Shown here in pieces: positions 1 to 8,692 of a stretch of DNA of 64,000 nucleotides (position 1 is its first letter; each line of letters opens with the position of its first letter). Under the pieces are notes generated by a model that saw nothing but the letters and a program-made list of their open reading frames with translations, did not search any database and was not told where the DNA came from. The translations under genes were made by a program, and so were the position numbers. Source of the DNA: Sulfurimicrobium sp. (lineage in GTDB: Bacteria > Pseudomonadota > Gammaproteobacteria > Burkholderiales > Sulfuricellaceae); contig JAUSBJ010000023.1 in assembly GCA_030652035.1 (NCBI GenBank), forward strand, positions 1 to 64,000. The letters are read 5' to 3'.

Positions 1-85
1 CATCACACACCACTGCGACATCCTGGAAACCGGCAACGACTCCTTCCGCTTCAAACAGCGCAAGAAAAGCATTAAATCCGACTGA
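1..85 (+). CDS. istB: 3' end of IS21-family IstB helper ATPase (partial)
   Basis: The first 27 codons visible read as the C-terminal tail of an IstB-type AAA+ transposition helper: a stretch like HHCDILETGND-S-RFK followed by a basic tail and a TGA stop. IstB assists the IstA transposase in target capture for IS21-family elements. The rest of the gene lies outside the window. The assignment rests on recognising the conserved IstB tail and on the IS21-like terminal repeats that follow immediately, so it is likely but not certain from so short a piece. Confidence 0.7.
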   Translation, partial: ITHHCDILETGNDSFRFKQRKKSIKSD

Positions 86-140
86 TCAACTGGAAAGATT
101 TGGACGCTGTTGCCTGGAAACTATTGGACGCTGATTGACA
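86..140 (+). mobile_element. Right terminus of IS21-family element with two terminal repeats
   Basis: Two direct copies of a 20-bp sequence ending TTGGACGCTG lie at 90-109 and 114-133 (18 of 20 identical, 24 bp apart). The element appears to end in TGACA at about 140. Multiple short subterminal repeats and a terminal ...CA-3' are typical of IS21-family ends. Receptor coding sequence begins immediately after. The exact junction and any target duplication cannot be fixed because the left end is outside the window. Confidence 0.7.
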
Positions 141-1696
141 CCAATGCCTTTCTCGGCGTGATCAATATCATCACGCGTCACAGCGCCGATGCGCCCGGCG
201 CGAAGGTGTCTGCCCGCGCAGGCGCCGCAGCCATCGGGGACGTGGGCCTGGAGCTGGGTGATGCGTCCGAAACGGGCAGCCTGCGCCTGAATGCGGCGTA
301 CAAGCAGGATGCGGGCTTTGACGGTCTGCACGACGGAAAGCGTTCCACGCTCGTCTCGCTGCGTACCGACAGGCGCATCAGCAACCACGACGAAATCATG
401 TTTCGAATGGCGGCCAGCAACGGCAGCCGCGAACTGGGCTATCACGATTCGATCTTCAATAACAATGGTGAGCGCGGTTCGGATACCCTCAACGCCACCC
501 TGCACCTGCAATGGCGGCACACGCCGACACCCGGCGAGGAGTGGCTGCTGCATTACTACCGCAACCAGGACCGGACTCACGAGGAGTGGGCCGCCTCGGC
601 ACCGGCATACGGCATTGGTGCGGTGCCTCTTAACCGCAACCGCAGCAGCGTGCGCGACAACCTGGAATTGCAGCACCGCCTGACCTTGTCCGACACCTTG
701 CGCGCCGTATGGGGCATGGAGGCGCGCCATGACCGGGTGGAGGCCCCTTTTCTTTACTATGGAAATGCCAATCAGAGCTCTGATCTGGCGCGCGTATTCG
801 GACAGACAGAATGGTGGTTCAGGCCGGATTGGAGCCTCAATGCCAGTGCCCAGGCGGAAAAATTCGACAGCGATGCGCTGCATATCTCGCCGCGCCTGTT
901 TGCCAACTGGAAAGTCACGCCCCAGGATACGCTGCGCTTCGGCTACGCCCATGCCTGGCGTCCGCCCACCCTGTTCGAACGTTATGGCGATGTGCGTGCA
1001 ATGTACCAGGGTACGTTGCTGGCCCAGCCCTATCTGCCCAATCCCGATCTGCAGCCAGCGCATATCGACAGCCTGGAAATCGGCTATCTGAGCCAGATAA
1101 AAACCTGGAATACGCGCCTTGATGCGCGCCTGTTCAACGAACGGGTCAATCATTACATCACCCGTTTTTCCCAGCCCGGATTTAATGCCCCGCTGCTATC
1201 CGCAATTCTGCCATCTGCGCGCTATGAAAACCTGACTACGCCGATTACTTTACGCGGGCTGGAATATCAAATCGACAGCCGGCCCCTGCCGGGTACGCAA
1301 TTGCTGCTCAGCCACACCTTGATCGACCGTTCCTGCAACGATGCCTCCGTCACCCAATTGACCGCACCCTACAGTGCCAGCCTGAGCTGGCTGCAGGATT
1401 GGGGAAAGAAGTGGTCAAGCACCCTGACCCTGTTGCGCATGGGTCCGATGGCCGGTGGCACCGGTTTTGTTCCGGCCGGCTCGTACGTGTCTCGTCCCTA
1501 CACCACGCTGGATGCGCGTATTGCGCATACCGCGAAATTCGGCGGCACCCCGCTGGAAATAGCGCTGGTGGGCACCAACCTGGGCGGGCGCCATCAGGAA
1601 ATTGCAGACCGTTCGGAACAGTTCCTGCATGCGGGAAATCCGGCCAACCGGACCTCTCCCATGCTATGGCTGACCTTCGCCATCCATTCCAAATAG
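141..1696 (+). pseudogene. TonB-dependent outer-membrane receptor, 5' part lost to IS21 insertion
   Basis: About 518 codons of a TonB-dependent receptor remain. The sequence opens inside the plug domain (NAFLGVINIITRHSADAPG, a standard plug motif) and runs through the 22-strand beta barrel to a C-terminal WLTFAIHSK. The signal peptide, TonB box and most of the plug are missing. The reading frame continues back into the IS end, where TTG at 110 could start a short fusion, but such a product could not be exported or gated. Full receptors of this class are about 650-750 residues. The substrate cannot be told from the barrel. Confidence 0.85.
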
Positions 1697-1750
1697 ATCT
1701 GAGAAACCTGTCCGGGCGGGAATATGATCGTTTCTGATTTCCGGAAAGCA

Positions 1751-1778
1751 AAAGGCCCGCAGCGGTGTGCGGGCCTTT
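1751..1778 (-). terminator. Rho-independent terminator after tRNA-Met
   Basis: Perfect 11-bp stem (AAAGGCCCGCA / TGCGGGCCTTT) with a short loop. It ends in a T-run when read on the minus strand, directly 3' of the tRNA-Met gene. It could also stop transcription from the receptor remnant. Confidence 0.75.
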
Positions 1779-1784
1779 GAATTC

Positions 1785-1861
1785 TGGTGGTGATAGGTGG
1801 ACTTGAACCACCGACCCCAGCATTATGAGTGCTGTGCTCTAACCAACTGAGCTATATCACC
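1785..1861 (-). tRNA. tRNA-Met (CAT), elongator type
   Basis: A 77-nt cloverleaf with encoded CCA. The acceptor stem GGTGATA pairs with TATCACC, the D-arm has AGCTCAGTTGGTTAGAGC, the anticodon loop is CTCATAA (anticodon CAT), and the T-arm has GGTTCAAGTCC. The body resembles bacterial elongator tRNA-Met rather than initiator tRNA, which would have a C1-A72 mismatch. It diverges from the tRNA-Arg gene 69 bp away. Confidence 0.92.
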
Positions 1862-1929
1862 TGAGAGGCGAGATTTTACGTTTTGCCAAGAATTTGTCAA
1901 GTCGGGTATAATCCACCGCTTCAAATCAC

Positions 1930-2006
1930 GCGCCCGTAGCTCAGTTGGATAGAGTGTTGGTTTCCGAAGCCAAAGGTCACAGGTTCGACTCCTGTCGGGC
2001 GCGCCA
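1930..2006 (+). tRNA. tRNA-Arg (CCG)
   Basis: A 77-nt cloverleaf ending in encoded CCA. The acceptor stem GCGCCCG pairs with CGGGCGC, the D-arm has GCTCAGTTGGATAGAGT, the anticodon loop is TTCCGAA (anticodon CCG), and the T-arm has ACAGGTTCGACTCCTGT. It is followed 9 bp later by a strong terminator, so it is a single-gene transcript. Confidence 0.93.
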
Positions 2007-2014
2007 AATAAAAC

Positions 2015-2046
2015 AAAAGGCCTGCATTGCTGCAGGCCTTTTTTCT
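2015..2046 (+). terminator. Rho-independent terminator after tRNA-Arg
   Basis: A 12-bp stem (AAAAGGCCTGCA / TGCAGGCCTTTT) with a TTGC loop and a following T-run, directly 3' of the tRNA-Arg gene. Confidence 0.85.
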
Positions 2047-2199
2047 TGTGCACTATCCAATTCCAGAAAGTACGCCCAGCTTGCTTGAATCGTTCGAAAT
2101 CGCCAACCATGGCTATTCTGGCCGTTTGTTCGTCGTTCATGGGCATCGTAACCCAACGGGCTGAAGCCCTGTCGGCCCGTGGAAATTTAATGCCTCATG

Positions 2200-2316
2200 T
2201 CATAGCGCAAAAGTATCCTTGGATTCCTTTTTTGATTTTTTCGCCGCCTTTTTTTCTTTTGGCGTCATGACCGGTTTCTTTTTCTCGGCCTTAACGCTTT
2301 TCTGTTCCTTACCCAT
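2200..2316 (-). CDS. Small lysine-rich basic protein (38 aa)
   Basis: A short ORF beginning MGKEQKSVKAEKKK and ending KESKDTFAL, with about 37% lysine. The ATG at 2316 is preceded by a good Shine-Dalgarno (TTAGGAGC) seven bases upstream, which argues for real translation and fixes the start well inside a longer open frame. No domain is visible and the composition suggests nucleic-acid binding or disorder. I have a general impression that similar short Lys-rich proteins occur in related bacteria, but I cannot verify it. Function unknown. Confidence 0.55.
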   Translation of the reverse strand: MGKEQKSVKAEKKKPVMTPKEKKAAKKSKKESKDTFAL

Positions 2317-2834
2317 GATTCTAGCTCCTAAGTGATTGGTAGATAATCTCACAGGTCGATCATTGCAGCCCTGTTCGAGAGAGTCTTGACGCTGCTTTGC
2401 AGGATGCTTAATGGCGGGGGAAAGTGGCCCGTCCTTGAGGACCATGGAATGCTCCGCAATCCGGCAAGAGAAATACCGAGTCCAGCGGAGGTAATAGGTG
2501 CTGTGTATTATGCCATAAATTAAATATTTGCTTTGTATCGTCGCGCCCGACATCGCATTGCATGGCTTGCGGAGCCTATGGGTAAAATGAGCTGTTTTTG
2601 AATAATAATTGGGGATTGAAGCCAGACTGACCAGTTGTGGTCCATTGTTCAAGTAAAACCTGGCCAGGCTGGCTTTCTTGCTTTGGAAGGTTCCGCCACT
2701 ACACGGGTCGTGTAAGATTTCACTCTGCTGCTGAATCTGCTTCAATTTATTCCGGGGCTGAAAAGCATGCGGTATTGGACTGCTGTTTTATCAGCATTCA
2801 CCTAGCCTGGCTGATTTCTCCAAGAGGCCCGTAG
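2317..2834. other. Gene-free spacer upstream of the FixL-like kinase
   Basis: About 500 bp with no convincing gene. Open frames here lack ribosome binding sites and domain signatures. The right part presumably carries the promoter for the kinase gene starting at 2835; no clear sigma-54 or ECF element was recognised. Confidence 0.5.
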
Positions 2835-4955
2835 ATGAGTGTGTTTGCACCCGCAACACGGGGAAATCTTATTCCCTATATTCCGCTGCTGGCGTACGTT
2901 CTGTTTGCCTGTTTCATTGCCTTTGCCGGCTTCCAGGGTTTTCGCAAGGTCGAAAACCTGATCGAAGTTGAGAAACTCAATGACCTTGGATCGATTGCCG
3001 ACATGAAGGTCGGACAAATCGTTTCCTGGCAGGATGGACACCGAAGGCGGGCCGAGGCTTTTTCTGCCGGCGCGCTGCTGGCGACCGAATTCGAGCGGTG
3101 GCTGCAGGAAGGCAAGCCTTTAGACGGGCAGGAGCAGAAAATATTGCGGGTGCTGGCCGGCCTGCAGCTCACTCACGGCTACGCGACGGTTTCGCTCCTG
3201 GATCGGCAGGGTATGGTCAGAATCTCGACCGGCAAAATCGATGCGCTGGATGGCGCTGACTTGAAACTGGTGCTGGAGGCGATGAATGGCCGGCATCCGC
3301 TTTTCTCCGATATTCGCAGAATCGGGCATGGGGACCGGGCTGTCAGTCTTTCCCTGGCTGCCCCGCTGATCGATGCTAATTTAGAAAACGGCCCTGTCGT
3401 GGGCGCTGTGTTGCTGCAAATCGACCCTCATGATTTCCTCTATCCACTGCTCCAGTTGTGGCCCAGCGAGAGCCTTAGCGCCGAAACGCTGCTGACCCGG
3501 CAGGAGGGCGGCGATGTGGTATTTCTCAACGAATTGCGTCACCGCAAAGGGGCTGCATTATCCCTGCGCATCCCGGCGGCTACTTTGAATCTGCCGACGG
3601 CGATGGCGATTCGCGGGGAGACCAGTGCGTTGAATGGCATCGATTACCGAGGCGTGCCCGTGGTTGCCGTGATGCGCAGGGTGCCTGGCACTTCCTGGTT
3701 CATGACCTCAAAAGTGGATAGGAGCGAGCTTTTTGCGCCGATCAATCAGCTCAAGGAATGGGCCGCGAGCCTGGGTCTTGCCTCTGCCGTGCTCGGGGGG
3801 GGCTTTTTCTTTATCTGGCTTCGGGGGATCCAGGCCCGGCAAAAGCAGCTGAAGGCGGAACATGACGCGGCGCTGGAGCGCGAAATGCGGGTCAAGCATT
3901 TCAAATACCTGACGCGCTACGCCAACGATATGATCATTGTCGCCAACGAGGAGGGACAAATTGTAGAGGCCAATGAAAGAGCCGAGCAGGCGCTGGGCTA
4001 TAGCAGGGAAGAACTGCTGCATATGCGCGTCGTGGACTTGCACGACCCGTTCGACCGCCTGGCTATTTCGGGTAAGTTCGAGAAGCTGAAGCAGGAAGGG
4101 GCGATACGCCTGGAGGGGGTGTACCAGCGCAAGGACGGCAGCGCTTTTCCAGTGGAGATCAGCGCCCGCGTGATCGAGGTGCAGGATGTCAAATACATTC
4201 AGGGCATCATTCGTGATCTCACCGAACGCAAGCAACTGGAGGAAATGCGCGCGAAGATGGAGCACGCCGGACGCCTCACTATTGCCGGAGAAATGGCTTC
4301 TGGCATGGCCCACGAGTTGAGTCAGCCCTTGACCGCCTGCAATAATTACCTGGATGTCTGTCTGCGCCGCATGGATGAAAATGCATGGGACCATGAAAAA
4401 CTGCGGGATACCTTGAAACTTGCCGCCAATCAGGCCGAACGGGCCGGGAAAATCGTCCGCCACCTTAGGGGCATGGTGCAGAAACAGGGGCATGACCGTG
4501 CCCTGGTCGATGTCAATCTGCTCATCAGGGATGTCACGAGTTTCCTGGAAGACGAGATCAAGCGCCAGGGGATATCATTGACCATGACCTTGCTTCCCCT
4601 GCCTCAGGTCATGGCATGCAGGATTGAAATCGAACAGGTGCTTCACAATCTTTGCAAGAATGCCATTGAATCAATGTACTCCTGGCCGCAACGCGAACTG
4701 CGCGTCTCTACGCGCGTGCTTGAGTCCGGTTTTGTGCTGGTTGCGGTGAGCGATACAGGCAAGGGTATCCTGCCTGAAGAGATGGCAAAACTGTTTAATC
4801 CTTTCCAGACCTCGAAAAAGGATGGGCTGGGCCTGGGCCTGGTAATCTGCCGCAATATTGTCGAAAGCCACGGCGGGCAGATATGGATGGACACCCCGAG
4901 GGCATTCGGCGCCGAATTCTGTTTTACACTTCCGATTGGGGTGCAGCATGAGTGA
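2835..4955 (+). CDS. Membrane PAS sensor histidine kinase, FixL/DctB-like
   Basis: A 706-residue kinase. There is an N-terminal membrane segment (about residues 14-34) and a periplasmic sensing region of roughly 270 residues of the Cache type. A second membrane segment lies near 310-330, then a short coiled linker, a PAS domain (about 355-465, with EEGQIVEANERAEQALGYS), HisKA and HATPase_c. The phosphoacceptor is His493 in MAHELSQPL. N box (HNLCKNAIESM), G1 (DTGKGI) and G2 (GLGLGL) are present. Its stop overlaps the start of the regulator gene, so the two form a translationally coupled pair. The periplasmic ligand is unknown, and nothing suggests the haem-binding PAS of true FixL. Confidence 0.9.
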   Translation: MSVFAPATRGNLIPYIPLLAYVLFACFIAFAGFQGFRKVENLIEVEKLNDLGSIADMKVGQIVSWQDGHRRRAEAFSAGALLATEFERWLQEGKPLDGQEQKILRVLAGLQLTHGYATVSLLDRQGMVRISTGKIDALDGADLKLVLEAMNGRHPLFSDIRRIGHGDRAVSLSLAAPLIDANLENGPVVGAVLLQIDPHDFLYPLLQLWPSESLSAETLLTRQEGGDVVFLNELRHRKGAALSLRIPAATLNLPTAMAIRGETSALNGIDYRGVPVVAVMRRVPGTSWFMTSKVDRSELFAPINQLKEWAASLGLASAVLGGGFFFIWLRGIQARQKQLKAEHDAALEREMRVKHFKYLTRYANDMIIVANEEGQIVEANERAEQALGYSREELLHMRVVDLHDPFDRLAISGKFEKLKQEGAIRLEGVYQRKDGSAFPVEISARVIEVQDVKYIQGIIRDLTERKQLEEMRAKMEHAGRLTIAGEMASGMAHELSQPLTACNNYLDVCLRRMDENAWDHEKLRDTLKLAANQAERAGKIVRHLRGMVQKQGHDRALVDVNLLIRDVTSFLEDEIKRQGISLTMTLLPLPQVMACRIEIEQVLHNLCKNAIESMYSWPQRELRVSTRVLESGFVLVAVSDTGKGILPEEMAKLFNPFQTSKKDGLGLGLVICRNIVESHGGQIWMDTPRAFGAEFCFTLPIGVQHE

Positions 4956-5568
4956 ATGTGCAGGGCAGGCAACGGTATTCGTGGTGGATGACGATGAAGC
5001 CATGCGCGACTCGATTCAGTTGTTGCTGGAGTCGGTGCATCTGAGTGCCCGAACATTTGCCTGTGCGCTGGATTTCATGAAGCACTTTGAGCAGAAGCAG
5101 GAGGGATGCCTGCTGCTGGATGTGCGGATGCCCGGCATGAACGGCATGGAGCTGCTGGAATTGCTCAAATCCGGCGGCATTGACCTGCCGGTCGTCATGA
5201 TTACCGGCCATGGCGATGTGCCCTTGGCCGTGCGCGCGCTGAAGCACGGCGCTTTTGATTTTATCCAGAAACCTTTCAATGCGCAGGAGTTGCTCGACCG
5301 GGTTCATGCCGCGCTTGATCTGGACCGGAAAAATAACCGCCGGAACAGTGAAGTCGCCCAGTACCGCGCGCTTTTCCAGGCGCTGACCGACCGCGAGATG
5401 GAAGTGGTCGACCTGGTCGTGGCCGGAAACTCCAGTAAAATGATTGCCAAGGCACTCGGCATCAGCCCGAAAACCGTCGATATCCACCGAGCCAACATCA
5501 TGCGGAAACTCAATATCCGGAGTGTTGCCGAAATGGTCCAGCTTCGCCTGACCTTGCTGGACGCCTGA
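4948..5568 (+). CDS. FixJ-family response regulator
   Basis: A 206-residue regulator. The receiver domain (about 1-125) has an acidic pocket in VVDDDEAMRDS, phosphoacceptor Asp58 in LLLDVRMPGMNG, and the switch Lys in QKPFNA. A LuxR/NarL-type helix-turn-helix follows (about 140-200, ALTDREMEVVDLV...SPKTVDIHRANIMRKL). The ATG at 4948 overlaps the last codons of the upstream kinase, so the longer frame starting further upstream is not used. It is the obvious phosphorylation partner of that kinase and should activate target promoters when phosphorylated. Confidence 0.92.
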   Translation: MSECAGQATVFVVDDDEAMRDSIQLLLESVHLSARTFACALDFMKHFEQKQEGCLLLDVRMPGMNGMELLELLKSGGIDLPVVMITGHGDVPLAVRALKHGAFDFIQKPFNAQELLDRVHAALDLDRKNNRRNSEVAQYRALFQALTDREMEVVDLVVAGNSSKMIAKALGISPKTVDIHRANIMRKLNIRSVAEMVQLRLTLLDA

Positions 5569-5610
5569 TTTCCACCACGCTTTATTGCGTCAGTCTGTTT
5601 TTTCTTATGA

Positions 5611-5645
5611 ATTCCAAGGCATTAGGTATTTCTACCTATTGGAAT
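5611..5645. promoter_or_regulatory. Bulged palindrome between fixJ-like gene and NarX-type kinase
   Basis: The outer arms ATTCCAA / TTGGAAT and inner arms TAGGTA / TACCTA enclose a TTTC loop, with only a 5-nt bulge (GGCAT) on the left. There is no T-run, so it is not a classical terminator. It may be an operator for a dimeric regulator or a structure in the 5' leader of the next gene. Confidence 0.4.
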
Positions 5646-5754
5646 CCGATGGGATTCGCTACATGATCTCCCTGAGTTGTTGCGTAAATTTCTTGTAGAT
5701 TACAGATAGCCCGGCAGTAAAAGCAGTATTCGGATATCGCAAGGGTTCTGCGCC

Positions 5755-6570
5755 ATGAGCTTGATATTGGGGAGGTGCGCTGTGTATGCGAAAACGACAG
5801 GTCAAGTGAGGCAGCGCCGGCAACGGCTTGCCGCAAGCTGGATGGAGGAAGGGCGCGACATGACGGCCGAAGCCAGTTGTGCCTCGCAGGGCGAGTTGCA
5901 GCGGCTATCGGCCCAATTGCTGGAGGTTCAGGAAAACGAGCGACGCCGGATTGCCATCGATTTGCATGACGTGCTGGGCTCTTCATTGACCATGATCAAG
6001 CTTGGCGTTGAGGAATCGCTGCAATTGATGGCGGCCAATGAAACCGGAGCCGTCACCGAAGCGCTGCAACAACTGCGGCTCAAGGTCCAGGATGCGTTCG
6101 GGGAGGTGCGCCGCGTAGCCATGGACTTGCGTCCCTCGACACTGGATGATCTCGGTATCCTGGCCACCCTGTCATGGTTTTTTCGTGAATTTAGCGCGGT
6201 GTGCCATGACACGAAAGTGGAAATGGATTTCCGTGTCACGGAAGGAAACGTGCCGTTCCAGCTCAAGGTCACCATTTTTCGCATCATTCAGGAGGCGAGT
6301 TGCAATGTCGCCAAGCATGCCAATGCCACCTGCATCAAGGTAAGCCTGAAAAAAATCGGCGACGCGTTGTATCTTTCGATCGAGGATGACGGGAATGGCT
6401 TTGATCCGCTGGAATTGAGCAGGAATGGCTGGCGCGACAAAGGCTTTGGCCTCCTGAGCATGAAGGAGCGAGCCAAACTCTCCGGCGGACGTTATGAGCT
6501 GACATCGGCGCCAGGGCAGGGGACGCATATTTGCGTGCGATGGCAACTGGGCTCCGCGGTCGCTTCCTGA
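5755..6570 (+). CDS. Cytoplasmic NarX/DegS-type sensor histidine kinase
   Basis: A 271-residue kinase of the HisKA_3 class. The H-box ERRRIAIDLHDVLGSSL carries phosphoacceptor His71, the dimerisation helices follow, then a HATPase_c domain with DDGNGFD and GFGLLSMKERA. There is no membrane segment or recognisable input domain: the first 50 residues are short and basic, with an alternative start at an internal Met near residue 36. Such kinases pair with NarL-type regulators; the candidate partner is the orphan regulator at 9050. The gene converges with the cyclase gene and ends two bases from it. Confidence 0.88.
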   Translation: MSLILGRCAVYAKTTGQVRQRRQRLAASWMEEGRDMTAEASCASQGELQRLSAQLLEVQENERRRIAIDLHDVLGSSLTMIKLGVEESLQLMAANETGAVTEALQQLRLKVQDAFGEVRRVAMDLRPSTLDDLGILATLSWFFREFSAVCHDTKVEMDFRVTEGNVPFQLKVTIFRIIQEASCNVAKHANATCIKVSLKKIGDALYLSIEDDGNGFDPLELSRNGWRDKGFGLLSMKERAKLSGGRYELTSAPGQGTHICVRWQLGSAVAS

Positions 6571-6571
6571 G

Positions 6572-8200
6572 TCAACTATTTGCCGCCATTTCCTTGGCGA
6601 ATTGATGCAAGGCGCTTTTCCCCATTGCCGCATGATAGCGCAGATAGCCGTTTCGTCCCGATCCCTTGATCTGGTACATGGCCATATCCGCATGGTTGAG
6701 CAGGCTGTCCGCATCTTCGCCGTCCATGGGAAAAATGCTGATGCCGATGCTGCCGGTGATATGTAACTCATGTCCTTCGATGTTCACGGGGCTGGCATAA
6801 GTTTCCAGGAATTTTCTGGCGACATGGAGCGCGGCATCAGGATGGGAAAGTGCCGGGAGAATCACGGTAAATTCGTCGCCGCCCAGCCTTGCCAGCGTGT
6901 CGCCGTCGCGCAGGCAGGTTTTCAGGCGTTCCGTCACGGCCATCAGCAAACAGTCGCCGATCTTGTGTCCCTTGCTATCGTTGATTTGTTTGAAGTGGTC
7001 GAGGTCGATGAACATGATCGCCAGCATGTGCCCATCGCGACGTGCCTGGGCAAGGGAGACTTTCAGCCGGTCGAGAAACAGGTGCCGGTTGGGAAGCCCG
7101 GTCAGCCCGTCGTAATAGGCCAGGTAGTGCAAGCGCTCCAGGATATGCTCCTGAGTATGCACGTCGGAAAAAATGCCCACATAGTGCGTCACCTTTTGCC
7201 TGCTGTCGCGGACCGCGCTGATACTCAGCCACTCGGGATAGATTTCGCCACTCTTGTGCCGGTTCCACACCTCGCCTTGCCATTGACCATGCATATCTAT
7301 TGCAGCCCACATTTCCTTGTAGAAATTCTTGTCATGGCGGCCGGAGTGCAGCAAGGCAGGGCTGCGTCCAATGGCTTCCTTGGCGCTGTAGCCGGTGGAT
7401 TTCACAAAAGCCGGATTGACCGCGCGGATAATACGGCCCGCATCGGTAATCATGATGCCTTCGGCGGCGCTCTCGATCACGCGCGCAGTCAGGCAGGATG
7501 CTTCTTCCGCTTTCCTGTGATCGCTCTGGTCGGTCAGCACCGAATGGCAGTAGGGTGGATTTCCAGTGATCCGGCTTTCCAGGTGGATGTCGCGCAGGAT
7601 GCCGTTGGGCGTTTTGATTCTCAGGTCGATGGCAAGCCTGTCTCGGGACAGGAATGCCTGGCGCAGGTGGCTCTGGAACAGGGATCTTTCTTCTTCCGCC
7701 AGCCAGGCAATGAAGTGCTTGCCAGGCATGCTTGAACGCTCCCTGCCCAGTATTCCGGCCCCGGTGGGGTTGATGTCCAGGGTGCGCCCTTTGTCATCCA
7801 GCGTGAGGTAACCCACTGGCGCGAGGTCGTAAAGGACAGCCTGGCATGCGCGCATTTCCTCCAGTTGCCGCTGCAATTTGTGCGCTTCATGTTTGTGTCT
7901 GTTCAATTCGTCCTGAAGCAATCGCAGTTCACGCAACAGGCACTGCGCATCGCCCGGGCTGCACGGGGAGGATTGGTCTGCCGGACTTTCATCATGAGGA
8001 AACATGCCAGCCTTTGCGAGTCTTTCGCATAACTTTTGATCCGATCCTGATCTTAGGGAGGCGCTGAGCAAGCGGCCATTATTCCCAGGGGGATTCCGAT
8101 CCACCATGAATTGAGATACGTGTGGAATCGTATGCGAGGAGCGAAGCGACGAAGCAATCTGTAACTTATTGATTATCCTTAATCGTGATTGCTTCACCAT
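6572..8200 (-). CDS. PAS-PAS-GGDEF diguanylate cyclase
   Basis: A 542-residue soluble protein, predicted to make c-di-GMP from two GTP. There is a coiled segment (about 75-115), a first PAS (about 120-215), a second PAS/PAC (about 225-345, with AEGIMITDAGRIIRAVNPAF and GRSPALLHSGRHD), then GGDEF (about 350-520). The active-site motif GGDEF is intact, and the RDGD inhibitory site lies five residues before it, so product feedback is expected. There are no membrane helices. The start is uncertain: an internal ATG at 8005 has a better ribosome site (AAAGG) and would still leave every domain intact. Confidence 0.88.
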   Translation of the reverse strand: MVKQSRLRIINKLQIASSLRSSHTIPHVSQFMVDRNPPGNNGRLLSASLRSGSDQKLCERLAKAGMFPHDESPADQSSPCSPGDAQCLLRELRLLQDELNRHKHEAHKLQRQLEEMRACQAVLYDLAPVGYLTLDDKGRTLDINPTGAGILGRERSSMPGKHFIAWLAEEERSLFQSHLRQAFLSRDRLAIDLRIKTPNGILRDIHLESRITGNPPYCHSVLTDQSDHRKAEEASCLTARVIESAAEGIMITDAGRIIRAVNPAFVKSTGYSAKEAIGRSPALLHSGRHDKNFYKEMWAAIDMHGQWQGEVWNRHKSGEIYPEWLSISAVRDSRQKVTHYVGIFSDVHTQEHILERLHYLAYYDGLTGLPNRHLFLDRLKVSLAQARRDGHMLAIMFIDLDHFKQINDSKGHKIGDCLLMAVTERLKTCLRDGDTLARLGGDEFTVILPALSHPDAALHVARKFLETYASPVNIEGHELHITGSIGISIFPMDGEDADSLLNHADMAMYQIKGSGRNGYLRYHAAMGKSALHQFAKEMAANS

Positions 8201-8237
8201 GCGCGCAATGTTTTTTCATGCTTGCGACAGGCTTTTC

Positions 8238-8453
8238 CTAGCGCAGCCATGCCGCTTTCAACTTGCGGCACTCGCGGCGCCACGGGCAAATTTCTGCGCA
8301 GCCGTCGCTTTTGTCAGATGCGAAGCACGGCTCGTTGCCGCGAAGGGATTGGGTTTTTCTGATCAATTCCGTTTGCGGCGAATAGGGCGTGCGTGGCGCA
8401 TATTTCTTGATTCCGGACTCGCGTGCCACTTGTTTCAGTTGTGCACTGCTCAT
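8238..8453 (-). CDS. Small Cys-rich SAP/Rho-N-like protein, copy 2
   Basis: A 71-residue protein starting MSSAQLKQVARESG after a TTGGAGC ribosome site. A short helix-extended-helix segment with ELIRKTQ resembles SAP or Rho N-terminal folds. It is followed by a cluster of four Cys (CFASDKSDGCAEICPWRREC) that could bind a metal. It is a paralogue of the gene just upstream, sharing ELIR-Q, the Cys spacing and the W-R-C ending. Probably nucleic-acid associated; function unknown. Confidence 0.65.
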   Translation of the reverse strand: MSSAQLKQVARESGIKKYAPRTPYSPQTELIRKTQSLRGNEPCFASDKSDGCAEICPWRRECRKLKAAWLR

Positions 8454-8497
8454 GGTTTGCTCCAATCAGGTCTGGTCACATGCTGGCGATCGCCTTG

Positions 8498-8692
8498 CTA
8501 TTGGCTGGCGGCGGCTAAACAGTCTTTGCGCCACAGGCATTCGGTCTGATCGCAAATGCCAAGCAAGGCCGTCGCGTAACAGTCAAAATTGCCTTCATGA
8601 CGCTGAATTTGGCGGATCAACTCAACTTTGGATGAAGCGCTGGACTTTAATTTAAGGCCTCGTGCAATGCTACGGATGTCCTGTATTTTCAT
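8498..8692 (-). CDS. Small Cys-rich SAP/Rho-N-like protein, copy 1
   Basis: A 64-residue protein beginning MKIQDIRSIARGLKLK. The second of two adjacent ATGs (8692) is best spaced from the GAGGGG ribosome site. The N-terminal half looks like a SAP-type motif (ELIRQIQRHEG). The C-terminal half holds the conserved cysteines in FDCYATALLGICDQTECLWRKDC. Proteins of this layout are, to my recollection, common as short conserved ORFs in Betaproteobacteria. It lies 44 bp from its paralogue and is probably co-transcribed with it. Confidence 0.7.
   Translation of the reverse strand: MKIQDIRSIARGLKLKSSASSKVELIRQIQRHEGNFDCYATALLGICDQTECLWRKDCLAAASQ

Noticed and set aside
86-1153. 355-codon minus-strand open frame across the receptor remnant
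   Set aside because: It mirrors the TonB-receptor coding sequence in a GC-rich gene, has no ribosome site and no domain.
2637-2834. 65-codon open frame before the FixL-like kinase
   Set aside because: No start signal or recognisable protein; ends exactly where the kinase begins by chance.
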